This document shows, piece by piece, positions 1-9,370 of a stretch of DNA of 64,000 nt. This DNA comes from Sindora glabra (taxonomy: Eukaryota > Streptophyta > Magnoliopsida > Fabales > Fabaceae), in contig CM035235.1 in the NCBI GenBank assembly GCA_020226215.1, positions 72,627,283 through 72,691,282 on the forward strand. The letters are read 5' to 3'. The position numbers and the translations under genes are program-made. The stretch's first letter is position 1. Every line of letters starts with the position of its first letter. The notes beneath the pieces were generated by a model. The model saw only the letters and a program-made list of their open reading frames with translations. It searched no databases and had not been told where the DNA came from.

Positions 1-295
1 ATATGCTTTTGGACTCTAAAAGGGAACTAATAAGATTGAAATCATAGTATTGTACTTGCGGAAAGATAAAAAGGTGCAATGGGGTGGAATAGCTTTCAAG
101 CAGATGAAAACGCCGAGAGTTCTTATAATTGAAAATGCTTACTTTTTGATGAGTCCAAAATATCCCCCAAATAACTTAAGAGTGCTGAATTGGACTAGAT
201 ACCCTTCATTGTCTTTGTCTCTTGATTTTCATCCTAAAAAACTTGTCATACTCAACTTGCTTGAAAGTAGCCTAAAAAATTTTAAACCACTCAAG
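1..295 (+). pseudogene. TNL resistance gene, LRR-region exon (fragment)
   Basis: This is the exon that links the NB-ARC region to the leucine-rich repeats in TIR-NBS-LRR immune receptors, which detect pathogen effectors inside the cell. The reading frame open from about 20 to 295 gives the family's usual run: KIE followed by a beta strand, then VQW, FKQMK, RVLIIENA, PNNLRVLNW, FHPKKLVILNL and FKPLK. An in-frame TAA at 17-19 lies just upstream of the conserved KGT-NKIE stretch, so the exon is already broken at the window edge, and the TIR and NB-ARC parts would lie to the left. The exon ends in phase 0 after the AAG at 293-295 and is followed by GCAAGT, a good GC-type 5' splice site. The next exon starts in the same phase at 4612. 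The family call is solid; the exact exon start cannot be seen. Confidence 0.8.
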
Positions 296-364
296 GCAAG
301 TATAACTAATATCTAGTTACTTTCACATTTCTTCTTGGATTTTTCTATATTAAAACTTGGTTTA

Positions 365-658
365 TAACAAGTTTAAGTCCGGATTAAAAGTCGATCTCCA
401 TTAATCTGAGATGGTTACATATCTATACAATATTTGGAGCAGCCTTGAGAGCCAAAATACCTAAGGTTAGGCCAAAATATCTTCTGTAATCTCTCTTAAA
501 TTGATTAGATCAAAGATACAATAAATTATCCTGATTATGAAAAATTACTTTCATATATACAAGAATTATAACAGATTATCCCGATTATGAAAGATTACTT
601 CTATATATATAAGGATTATAATAGATTACCTAGATTATGAAGGATTACTTCCGTATTA
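365..658 (-). repeat. 3' LTR of the Copia element
   Basis: This 294-bp repeat matches 4250-4564 throughout. Both copies share the segment around AGATGGTTACATAT and the segment around CCTAAGGTTAGG, followed by several short, imperfect tandem units of the form ATTATGAAGGATTACTTCC. The copies differ by many substitutions and about 20 bp of indels, mostly in the number and state of the tandem units. On the minus strand the LTR follows the G6 tract at 659-664. Confidence 0.88.
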
Positions 659-665
659 CCCCCCA

Positions 666-1010
666 TCAAGTTAGTGCATGGACATTCCAAATGCCTAATT
701 TGCCAAGTAAGGAATGAAATTGTGCACGGCCTAAGGCTTTGGTAAAAATGTCTACAAATTGAGTGTGATTGGAAGCATAGGTAGGCAAAATATTGCCTTG
801 AATAATCTCATTGCGAAAAAAATGACAATTCACTTCAATGTGCTTAGTGTGTTATGGAAAACAAGATTCTTGGTGATATGTAATGTTGCTTGACTATCAC
901 AATAGATGCGCATGGGTTGAGAGTGTTTGATACCAAGATTGGATAAAATACTTTTAAGCCACTTGAGTTTACAAGTGGTGGTGGCCATAGAACGATATTC
1001 TGCTTCGGTA
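666..1010 (-). pseudogene. Copia RNase H domain, C-terminal part
   Basis: Minus-strand translation gives the recognisable end of a Copia polyprotein: EAEYRSMA followed by KWLKSIL, then YCDSQ, which contains a catalytic Asp of RNase H. After a frameshift near 850 it continues with KHIEVNCHFFR and FTKAL. It ends in a TGA (666-668) just before the polypurine tract, as expected. In the living element this domain removes the RNA strand during reverse transcription; here the reading frame is broken. Confidence 0.85.
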
Positions 1011-1340
1011 GAAAAATAAGATACTATGTGTTGTTTCTTGGTTTTCTATAAAATGGGAGAATGACTTAAGAGAACAAACCATCCACTGAGAGATTGTCGA
1101 GTCAAAAGACAGCTTGCTTAGTCAGAGTTACACCATTTATATAGTTGCAAGTCACATGTGCAGCATAAAAGGATCTTTTGCCCTGGATTACCTTTCAAAT
1201 ATTTGATGACCTGGATGGTAGCATCCCAATGCTTCTTTCTTAATTGCTACATGAATTAAGAAAGTGTATAAACACAATAAGATAACTTAAGTCTTATGAA
1301 ACAAAGATAGAGAAGGCATCTAACAAGTCATTTATAACAA

Positions 1341-2250
1341 TTAGGATTGTAAAAACATGTCCTTTGGCCAAGCTTGGATAATGGTTCTATTCCAATAGGG
1401 TGGACATGGGTTTTGACCTAAGTAGTCGGCTTCACCAATGATGTTCAAAGCATATTTCTTTTGGCAGAGATATATACCAGTAGGAGATCTCGCCATTTCC
1501 ACCTCTAGAAAATATTTTAACATGCCTAAGTCCTTCATATGAGAACATTCACTTAAGTAAGCTTTAAACCTTTGAATAGCTACAACATTTTCCCATAGAT
1601 AATCAAATCATCTACATATACTGGCACAACAAGTTGTAATCCTTTATTGGCCAAGGTGAATAGTGAACAATTGAAATAAGATTGATGAAACCCGTAACTC
1701 TTTCATGCAAAAGATAGTTTAGTAAACCAGTAATGAGGGGCTTGTTTCAAACCCTAAATAGACTTATGAAGTTAACACACTATATTTGGTTGAGAGTACG
1801 AAATCTTGGAGGTAATCTTATGAATATTTCATCCTATAGATCACCATGAAGAAATGCATTATGCACATTTATTTGGTAAAGTTCCCAATTCTTGGCTACA
1901 GCAACAACTACAACAAGACAGATTATTACCATTTTTGCTATTAGGGCAAAAGTCTTTATGTACTCAATCCCTTCAACTTGATGATTTCCAAGAATGACCA
2001 ATCTTGCTTTATATCATTCTACAGTGCTATTGGAGTGATATTTGATCTTGTACACCTACTTGCATCCAAGGGCTTTCTTTGCAAGTGGCAAAGGACTTAC
2101 GATCCACATTCTGTTATTTTCAAAAGCCTTTATCTCATCTTGTATAGCTATCCTCTATCAAGCATCCTTCACTACTTTTGAAAGGAAAATGGGTTCTCAT
2201 TCAATAGTGATAATAACAAGAAACCTGTAATGTCTCAAAGAAAAATCATC
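1341..2250 (-). pseudogene. Copia reverse transcriptase remnant
   Basis: The RT core motif YVDDLIIYG is visible on the minus strand at about 1593-1619 and includes both catalytic aspartates. Downstream on the same strand, an open stretch at 1341-1538 starts with MKDLG-LKYFL and continues with ARSPTGIYLCQKKY, the conserved segment that follows the RT palm in Copia elements. Between these parts and up to about 2250 the frame is broken several times. The left limit is clear; the 5' limit on the minus strand is approximate. Confidence 0.85.
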
Positions 2251-2324
2251 ATAATTCACATAGTGTGCTATAGGATAGGATACACCCAAAGCATGGTGTA
2301 GAACTAGTGAACAGTTGGATAGGC

Positions 2325-2831
2325 TTAATATTTGAATTGCATTGGTGACGTAGTTACGCAGCTTGACAGAAGGAATATTGGTATGATGGCCTTGTTTAAG
2401 TTATACATCTTCAACTTGGGCTTCATTATTGCCTTCATTTTGTATCGTGCTCGACGTTCCATCCTTTGGTGCATGTGCAATATTTGTGCCCCTTTCATAT
2501 TGATATATAATTCAACTCCTTCATTCGTAAGGATATCTATAAATTGGGAAATTTGTTTATTCAAAACATAATTAGTATCCACACTAATGTCTACCAGAGG
2601 TCTGTTTAGAATAGCTAAATCTATGGATTCTGTAATATGTTGATCAAAAGGAAATTCCATCTCAAAGAAATCAACATCTTGTGACATAAAGTAATTTTTT
2701 ATTTTCAAATCAAATAATTTCCAGCCTTTCTTTATATAAGGATACCCAGTAAACACACATTTTCTACTTCTACTAGCAAATTCATCTCCTTTCTTACCTT
2801 GATTATGTACATAACATAAGGAACCAAACAC
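2325..2831 (-). pseudogene. Copia integrase C-terminal region remnant
   Basis: A 168-codon open frame starts with FGSLCYVHNQ and contains FASRSRKCVFTGYP, KKGWKLFDL and a strand ending VDFFEMEFPF. These are the signature of the end of the integrase core and the following C-terminal region in Copia polyproteins. Upstream on the minus strand (2832-3480) the catalytic integrase core should lie, but it is too broken for me to point to the DDE residues. Confidence 0.85.
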
Positions 2832-3773
2832 CCTTAAGTGATCGTGTGATGATGGTTATCCATGTAAGGCTTCATGTTGGAGTTTTCCCATTCAAAACAA
2901 ATATTGGTGTGCGATCAATCAAATACCCTGCTGTTAAGATACATTCACCCAAAAGGAAATAAGAAGATTCCTTTGAAATTTTAGAGCTCGAGCTACATTT
3001 AGAATATGTTAGTATTTTCTTTCAACTCATTCATTTTATTGAGGTATCCCTGTATAAGATGTCTGAAATACTATTCCATATTCAAGAAAATAAGTTGATA
3101 AATATGTAAATTGAGTTTTATTATCATGGCAAACAATCTAACTTGTTTATCATACTATCTTTCTACCAAGGTAATAAAATTTTCCAAGGCATGTGAAACT
3201 TCCTTTTTGTTAATTAACAAATAAATGCATACCGCATGAGAAAAATCATTCACTGTAGTTAAAAAAATATGAAGCAGCATAAGAAGATGGAGTTCAATAG
3301 GTTCTCCATAAATCACAATGAATTAATTCAAGAATAATGGTGGCTTTATGGTTACTCAAAGAAAATTTATCCTTAGTTTGTTATACTCATTGGCATACAT
3401 CACAAGCTCTATTCTCAAACTCACTATCCTTGCTATTGACATTGGAGACTAATTGAGTAATCTTCAAAGAAAGGTGTCCCATGCATTTATGCTAAAGATC
3501 ATGTTAAGATACTCCATTCACCTTGAAAACTTTCTCATTTTGAATTCTTTTAAAAATATAGAGCTCATCCTTTCATTCACCCACATCAATCAGCATTTTT
3601 GAAGTGCAATCTTGCGTAACACATAGATAATTAGTGAATTAGACAGTGCAATTTTCCTCATCTATCAACTATGATAAAGATATTAGATTGTAGTTCAATT
3701 TAGGCATATAAAGAACATTTTTAAATGTCAATCCTCCATCAAGAATTATAGCTCCTTCTTTAGTAGTTATTGC

Positions 3774-3971
3774 TTAGTGTCCATCTGGTAATCTTATAGG
3801 GCATGCTTGTATGTCTCTTGATCTATGCAAGTGTTCTAAATTGCCAGTCATGTGGTTAAATGCCATTGTATTAATAATCCATGCAATCCTTTTACCTATC
3901 ATTCTTTCATTCCCATTTCCTTTATGATTATCTAACATCTCGAACAATGTTTGCCACTGTTTATTGCTCAA
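3774..3971 (-). pseudogene. Copia protease / pre-integrase remnant
   Basis: The minus-strand frame contains WIINTMAFNHMTGN followed by a segment ending CPIRLPDG. Intact Copia proteases have the aspartic motif D-S/T-G-A at this place. Here the Asp is replaced by Asn and the Gly by Met, so the active site is lost, while the HMTG that follows is kept. The CPIRLPDG part begins the link to the pre-integrase zinc-binding region. This is the most 5' recognisable coding piece; gag is not seen. Confidence 0.78.
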
Positions 3972-4236
3972 ACCTATTAGCCCACTCTTTTTTGCATGTT
4001 ACTATTGTAGTAGTGCCTCCATTGGAGGTTTATACAGCGTTAGCATGCAAAGATGTCTGCATCACTCTAACCCATTATTCATAATTCTCACCCCATAGCT
4101 GTATTTGGGTGATCAAGTTCCCTAGGTTGTTGTTTGAGTTTAGATCATATGGTGAAGAAATCCTTTTCACTATCTTGTATGTGGCTCTTGCCATAGTGAA
4201 GAGTATTAGCACACAAGGTATCAATAGAGCCTAGAT

Positions 4237-4249
4237 AGCTCTGATACCA
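4237..4249 (-). other. Primer binding site for initiator tRNA-Met
   Basis: On the minus strand the sequence TGGTATCAGAGCT directly follows the 5' LTR end (TTGTTA). It is the classic complement of the 3' end of plant initiator tRNA-Met, used by Copia elements to start minus-strand DNA synthesis. Confidence 0.92.
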
Positions 4250-4564
4250 TAACAAGTTTAAGCGAGGATCAAAAGTTTATCTTTATTAATATGAGATGGT
4301 TACATATATACAAAATACTTCAAACGGCCTTGGGAGCTAAAATACCTAAGGTTAGGCTAAAATATCTCCTATAATCTTTCCTAAATTGATTAAGTCAAAG
4401 ATATAATGAATTACCCCAATTATGAAGAATTACTTCCATATATACAAGGATTATAATAGATTACTATGATTATGAAGGATTACTTCCATATATATAAGGA
4501 TTATACTACATTATCCCTATTATAAAGGATTACTTCCATATATACAAGGATTACTTCCATATTA
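4250..4564 (-). repeat. 5' LTR of the Copia element
   Basis: This 315-bp direct repeat of 365-658 is bounded on one side by the PBS and on the other by the GTTCA target-site copy. It contains one or more extra units of the short ATTATGAAGGATTACTTCC-type tandem array compared with the other LTR, which explains most of the length difference. Confidence 0.88.
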
Positions 4565-4611
4565 GTTCATTCTTACAAATTCATAGTTACTCACTTCCTT
4601 TTATTTTGTAG

Positions 4612-5152
4612 ATGTTCAAGTCTTTGAGTATCATGAATTTTGAGGATTGTAAATTCTTAATAGAAGGGCCAGACCTGTCTAGAGTTCCTAATTTAGGATC
4701 ATTGTGTCTTGATAACTGCATAAAGTTAATTAGAGTTCATGGTTCCATTGGATTTCTTGATAAACTCATATACTTGAGTGCTAAAGGATGCAACCAACTT
4801 TTGACATTGGTACCTTGCATCAAGTTGACATCTCTTGAGACTCTAGATCTTAGTGAGTCTTCACACCTAGAAAGCTTTCCAGAAGTGTTAGGAAGGATGG
4901 ACAGTATAAGAGATGTATATTTAGACCATACTGCCATATCTGAGTTGCCTTTGTCATTCGAAAATCTGATTGGGCTTGAAAGATTATCCTTGAGGGAATG
5001 TAAAAGGCTCAATCAATTACCATATAGCATCAAAAACGTTGCCTAGACTTGAGGTGAGAGTGGCTTTTGGGTGTAGAGGGTTGCGATTATATGAACAATA
5101 TGGAGATCTAGAATATGTGGTTTCGGATGTGTCTTTACATGATGCTTTTTGA
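4612..5152 (+). pseudogene. TNL leucine-rich-repeat exon, frameshifted
   Basis: The exon follows a TTTTGTAG acceptor and encodes TNL-type LRRs: MNFEDCKFL, PDLSRVPNLGSLCLDNC, IGFLDKLIYLSAKGC, LTSLETLDLS, LESFPEVLG, LDHTAISELP, and IGLERLSLRECKRLNQLP. At the end of this run an extra base near 5038 (AAAAACGTTGCC) throws the frame into a TAG. In the next frame the protein resumes with LPRLEVRVAF and runs on to about 5150. Plant TNLs use these repeats for effector or guardee recognition. The gene cannot make a full receptor with this lesion, quite apart from the stop in the upstream exon. Confidence 0.88.
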
Positions 5153-5220
5153 TATGCATGATTACCTGCAACATTTTTTTCTTAATACTTTTACAGTAAT
5201 GATAAGGGACAATTTCATGC

Positions 5221-5678
5221 AGGTGCGTGAACCTTTAAAAAGTCCTGCATGGTTTTTGGTTCCTGCTCCTTGCATTAATAACTCTAGCTTATCACCATTC
5301 TTGAATCACTACAGCACAGAGTCATCATCGTCTTTCTAATTTTGTAACAAATTCCCGAAGATAACTCTAACTGTGGTTGGAGGACCCAATACATAAACAG
5401 ACAATTCTGTGTTAGAATTTAAGCTCTGCCTCTTCATTAACGGTGCTAAAAAATTTACTACATCATGTAATTATATGTTCAATGCATCAAGAATGTTGTG
5501 GCATACATTTACACGTGAGGTAGTATGTGAAGCTAAAAAGTTATTTCTAGAGCATGAATGGAATCATGTTGAGATTTCATGGGAGTTGAAATATCATACT
5601 TCATATGATTGCAGGTTAGTAGGAACTAACTTGCAATCATATGAAGTTTATGTAGGAAGGAAAAAGATAGCATTGTAG
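5221..5678 (+). pseudogene. TNL post-LRR (C-JID) exon with two nonsense codons
   Basis: After a TTTCATGCAG acceptor the frame reads PLKSPAWFLVPAPC and NHYSTESSSSF, then a TAA at 5337-5339, then KFPKITLTVVGG, a second in-frame TAA at 5394-5396, and the conserved tail FKLCLFINGAKKF, LFLEHEWNHVEISWE. This is the C-terminal jelly-roll/Ig-like domain typical of dicot TNLs. The coding signal on both sides of each stop stays in one frame, so these are point nonsense mutations rather than misread introns. A possible donor (TTGCAG|GTTAGT) lies at about 5612, after which the sequence is repetitive. Confidence 0.82.
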
Positions 5679-5775
5679 TTTAAATATGGGAGGAAAAAGA
5701 TATGGGAATGGTAGTAGGAACTATAAAATGCATTGCAGTTTATGTATGGAAGGAAAAAGATAGCATGGAGGATGT
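5612..5775 (+). repeat. Short direct duplication in the TNL tail
   Basis: The stretch with AGTAGGAACTA, GTTTATGTA and GGAAGGAAAAAGATAGCAT occurs twice, at about 5619-5676 and 5711-5766, with a third partial piece (GGGAGGAAAAAGATA) between them. It looks like a local tandem duplication that has extended the 3' end of the TNL gene. Confidence 0.7.
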
Positions 5776-6245
5776 CCAGTTCACGCTTCCTAATAGAGGC
5801 ATTGAAGCACGAAGAAGGGAAGAAATGGCTGCACATTGTGCTTCTCTACAATCAATCTTCTCCCCCATTGAAGAGGTCTCCATTTTCTCTTCATACTATT
5901 TTTGTATGTTTGTCTAAACACTTATGGAACCTAATATTTCAAATGAATATATCAGGAGATTTTACGGAGGAGAATGGACCAGATTTTACGGAGAGCCACA
6001 TAGAGAATGGACTAGTTATTGGACTAGAGAGAGCCATACGGAGAATGAACCAGTATAGACAAGTTGAAGGTAGAGCTGGAAAATTTAGAGAGAGCCATGC
6101 GGAGAACGGACCAGTTGAAGGAAAAGACGCGGAACGGACCGGAAAAGAGGTTGTTGTTCTCATTGTTTTTGTCATTGGAGTCCCTGTTCTTCTTGTTTTT
6201 ATTTTGGTTAGTTTCGCCAATGAAAAGGACGAATTAGAATATTAA
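5733..6245 (+). CDS. ORF with C-terminal membrane segment, possible TNL tail exon
   Basis: A 170-codon open frame lies immediately downstream of the TNL C-JID exon. It starts inside the local repeat, so the first residues are doubtful. The middle is hydrophilic and repetitive: ENGPDFTESH, IENGLVIG and ESHAENGPVEG look like diverged copies of one short unit. Near the end (residues about 141-163) there is a strong hydrophobic helix containing VVVLIVFVIGVPVLLVFILV, then NEKDELEY and the stop. Some TNL genes carry extra exons after the C-JID, and a C-terminal anchor would place the product at a membrane. I do not recognise the sequence, and it could equally be an unrelated or non-coding ORF. Confidence 0.4.
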   Translation: MQFMYGRKKIAWRMSSSRFLIEALKHEEGKKWLHIVLLYNQSSPPLKRSPFSLHTIFVCLSKHLWNLIFQMNISGDFTEENGPDFTESHIENGLVIGLERAIRRMNQYRQVEGRAGKFRESHAENGPVEGKDAERTGKEVVVLIVFVIGVPVLLVFILVSFANEKDELEY

Positions 6246-6687
6246 AATATAATACTTTATTAATCACTAAATATATGAATGAATAAAATTCCTCAATCGA
6301 GTTACAAAATACATATTTATAGTAATTCTAGGAAAATAATTCATAATACCCAAGATGTGAGACTTGACTATTTTTATCAATCTCCAAAATTTAAAACTCT
6401 TACTGCACTCCATGCGAGACTTTATCAAAATAAAAGATAATAAATTCATATAATTAGAATTTAAATAATGAATAGATATAAAATTAAACAAAATATAACA
6501 ATTATTAATTTCTTATCATATTTTGTATGATTAAATTTTGGATAAAACTATGATATACTAATTATATAATGGTATATTGATACATTATTATATTTGATTG
6601 TTAATATATTATTATAGAGTATAAATAATTTGATTTTGAAAGAATATAAATTTATGTGTAATCAAATTTGATGATATGTTAATACAT
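6246..6687. other. AT-rich intergenic DNA
   Basis: No convincing coding signal. Short open frames here are explained by AT-rich composition. The only visible structure is a set of TATTAATATATTATTA-like inverted stretches around 6540-6690. Confidence 0.6.
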
Positions 6688-7150
6688 TATTAGAATTTTT
6701 ACATAGATTCTTATTAATTGTAAGTATTTTATTTTATTTTTTGATAAAACTAATCAAATAATAATCTAAGAAATCTTTATTTTTTGAAACCTACTTTGTT
6801 AAAGTAATATATTACTTGAGTTTATAGATATCCAATTATAGATTAATCTCTTTCGCAACTAAGGTATAGACTTAAACCTTTCTTGACTCATCATAGAGAG
6901 CTTGGTAGTTTTTTATTTGTATCAGTTAAGTCCTCTTTTCATTGCTAAAACAATTTAATAATTAGCTTGTTTTATTGAAAGTTGCACACTCTAAAAGAAA
7001 AAAAAAGGAAGATTTATATTTATCATATTCATTTAACTACCACTGTGTTCAAGAGAATTAAATTCACGATAAAAATATGTTTCCATATTATTTTTATTTT
7101 TATAATGTCCTAAATTCTATATAAATTTTAATTTAAATTATTATATGTAG
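6688..7150 (+). repeat. Left terminal direct repeat of candidate LTR element
   Basis: Colinear with 11355-11820 over its whole length, with roughly three quarters of bases matching by eye. Shared landmarks are AAGTATTTTATTTT, TTTTTTGAAA, GATTAATCT/GATTAATGT, CTATTGAAAG-type sequence before CACACT, and TAAATTCTA followed by TAAATTTTAATTT. Confidence 0.65.
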
Positions 7151-7709
7151 TATTAGAACCTCCTTGTATAAATTTAAAATCTAATTGTAAGTCATTATAT
7201 ATACAAAATACTCAACAAAAATTACTATATATTTATAATTTTAAATTATTCATAAATAATAAATTAGCCATGATGTAGGACTTTTGATTCATGATTTTTA
7301 TTTTGACAAAGGAGCTATTTTTTGGCTTAAAACATAAAGACTCATTGAAAATGAATAATTTTTTTACTAATTAAATATTTATGATATATATATTTAAATC
7401 ATTCAAAATAATTATTTAAATATTTTATATAAAATAAAGCTTAAAATTATGAATTTTAATGCAATGTAGAGCTCTTATGACCAATGTAGGTGCATTTTAT
7501 AACCCTCATTATGGAATGACCATATTTTATTTATTATTAAATTTAAAATCATTTGAATGATAATAATGGGTTTTTTTATTATCATTTTGGATTTTTTTAT
7601 TTAGGAGACTTTGGATTAATTTTGAATAATTATCATCAAATTAAAATTATTTATATTAATTTATAAAGTCTTTGAGTTATTAATATTTACGAGATTATTT
7701 TTTTATTTA

Positions 7710-9030
7710 ATATAATTACTAATCTAAAAGGGATTGTTGTATATTATAATTAGAAATTAATTTAATAAAGTAATTTTATTTTTAAATCTATTTTATTATT
7801 GTATATTTTATCTGCTCTAAAGAGATAAATTAAGAAGGTCTTTATATATTACATTTTTTTCCCAAAAGAAAGAATATAGTGATAATTCTATACTTTTAAG
7901 CATGATTATTATGCCCACAACTAATATATTATATTTTTTAATTATTTTTTTACACAGTCTTTTTTGATATAAATATATTTTATTGAATGTATGATATTTG
8001 TCAATTTTTTAATATCATTTTTACATATGGTATTTATATTTATAAAAAAATTATTTTACTATGGATCTTACAGGAATAAAGTAAAGTGTATTATTGAACA
8101 ATATTAATATTGTTTTAGATGTTTTTATTTTATTTTTTTATGTTTCGAGCAAAAACATGGTAAAGAGGTTTAGTTAAAATTATAAATTTATTCTTATATT
8201 GACATTGATTTAATGGTAGCATTAATTTCAAAATAAATTTATATTTTGAACCTTATTTTTTTCTAAATTACACAAATTTAAAATATATTTCTTTGCAAAG
8301 GGACTAAAATTGAAGCAATTTGAATGTGATAATATTTTAATTTTATAATCATTTATTTTTTATTAGAATTAATCATGTGTATTTATACTTAAAAGATCAT
8401 TATTTCAGATAATTTAATCCCAAATTTTTTGAAAAAATTATGAATTATTGTGGATAATTATCACTAAAGTAAAATTATTCATATTAATTATAAAGTCTTT
8501 AAGTTATATCATATGAGATTGATTTAAGATTATTGCATGCAATTACTTGCCTAAAAGGAATTGTTGCATATTTTAATCAAAGATATTTTACAAAATATAT
8601 AAATTTCTAAAATTACTTTAATTTTAAATATATATCTACCAAAGGGGACATATTTTTAATACTAAGGTACTCTCTTAATTGGCTTCATGATTAGGAAGAT
8701 CTTTTGCATATTATATTTTCTAATCAAAGGGAAGACTGTAATAATATACATTACTCATATGTCTATAAATTAAAAGTTATATTTTTACTTCCAATATTAT
8801 TTCTTGTACTTGTATGGTAAAAGTTCTACCTCTTGATTAATCATTTTCTTTCAAAATATAATTAAAACATATTATTTTATTTCGGTTATAAGGGTAAACT
8901 AATCTAAAGGGTCTATTTGCTCAAAGGGGGTAGTCTTTTGAACATCATATTATTTTCTATGCGATTAAGTTAATAAATTAAGAGATAACTTAATGCATAA
9001 TATACATTCTACCCTAAAGGGAATTTATAA
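7710..9030 (+). repeat. Diverged array of AAAGGG-containing modules
   Basis: The motif CTAAAGGG/TCAAAGGG recurs at about 7726, 7819, 8297, 8553, 8641, 8726, 8906, 8923 and 9016. Several neighbours are 85-93 bp apart or a multiple of that, and many modules carry a TTTTGCATATTATATTTTCT-like segment beside the motif. The segments 7620-7900 and 8450-8760 also align with each other as longer direct repeats about 840 bp apart. This looks like an old tandem array or repeated leader inside the candidate LTR element. Confidence 0.5.
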
Positions 9031-9297
9031 TTATGTATTAGGAATTCTTATGTAGACCTTGTTAATATGTAAAAAAATTTCTTTTTATTTATTATGCGTA
9101 GTTAGGTAATTTATGTAGTTAAATTTAGCTTTCTTATAATTTAAAGAGATATTAGACGAATTAATTTTAAGAATGCCATATACTATTATGTAACTTTAGT
9201 TACATGTTGATAAATTAAATTTTATATTATTATATGGTGTTAAGGTACTTTAATTATCAAATCTAATTTTTTTCTCCTTTCCTTTTTTAGGGTGGAG

Positions 9298-9298
<1 letters not shown>

Positions 9299-9367
<69 letters not shown>
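9299..9367. repeat. (TA)n microsatellite
   Basis: About 34 uninterrupted TA dinucleotides. No function implied; copy number is likely to vary between individuals and to be affected by assembly. Confidence 0.97.

Positions 9368-9370
<3 letters not shown>

Larger units (their letters stand above)
365..4564 (-). mobile_element. Ty1/Copia LTR retrotransposon, degraded, antisense in TNL intron
   Basis: This is a complete but dead Copia element read on the minus strand. It has two LTRs (5' LTR 4250-4564, 3' LTR 365-658), a primer binding site next to the 5' LTR, a G6 polypurine end (659-664) directly before the 3' LTR, and 5-bp flanking duplications GTTTA (360-364) and GTTCA (4565-4569) with one mismatch. 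Domain order along the minus strand is protease/pre-integrase, integrase C-terminal part, reverse transcriptase, then RNase H, which is the Copia order. Many stops and frameshifts interrupt it. Only about 270 bp separate the PBS from the protease motif, so nearly all of gag is missing; total length is 4.2 kb against about 5 kb for intact relatives. The LTR ends read TAA...TTA rather than TG...CA. Confidence 0.92.
296..4611 (+). other. TNL intron with GC donor, carrying a Copia insertion
   Basis: The interval between two phase-0 TNL LRR exons begins with GCAAGT after CTCAAG (consensus AAG|GTAAGT with T changed to C) and ends with TTTTGTAG immediately before the ATG at 4612. Without the 4.2-kb Copia element and one copy of its target duplication, the intron would be only about 110 bp, a normal size for TNL genes. 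GC-AG introns are a known minor functional class in plants, so the GC may be either ancestral or a lesion. The element lies antisense to the gene. Confidence 0.6.

Noticed and set aside
4737..5012. Minus-strand 91-codon frame over the TNL LRR exon
   Set aside because: Shadow of the TNL exon on the + strand.
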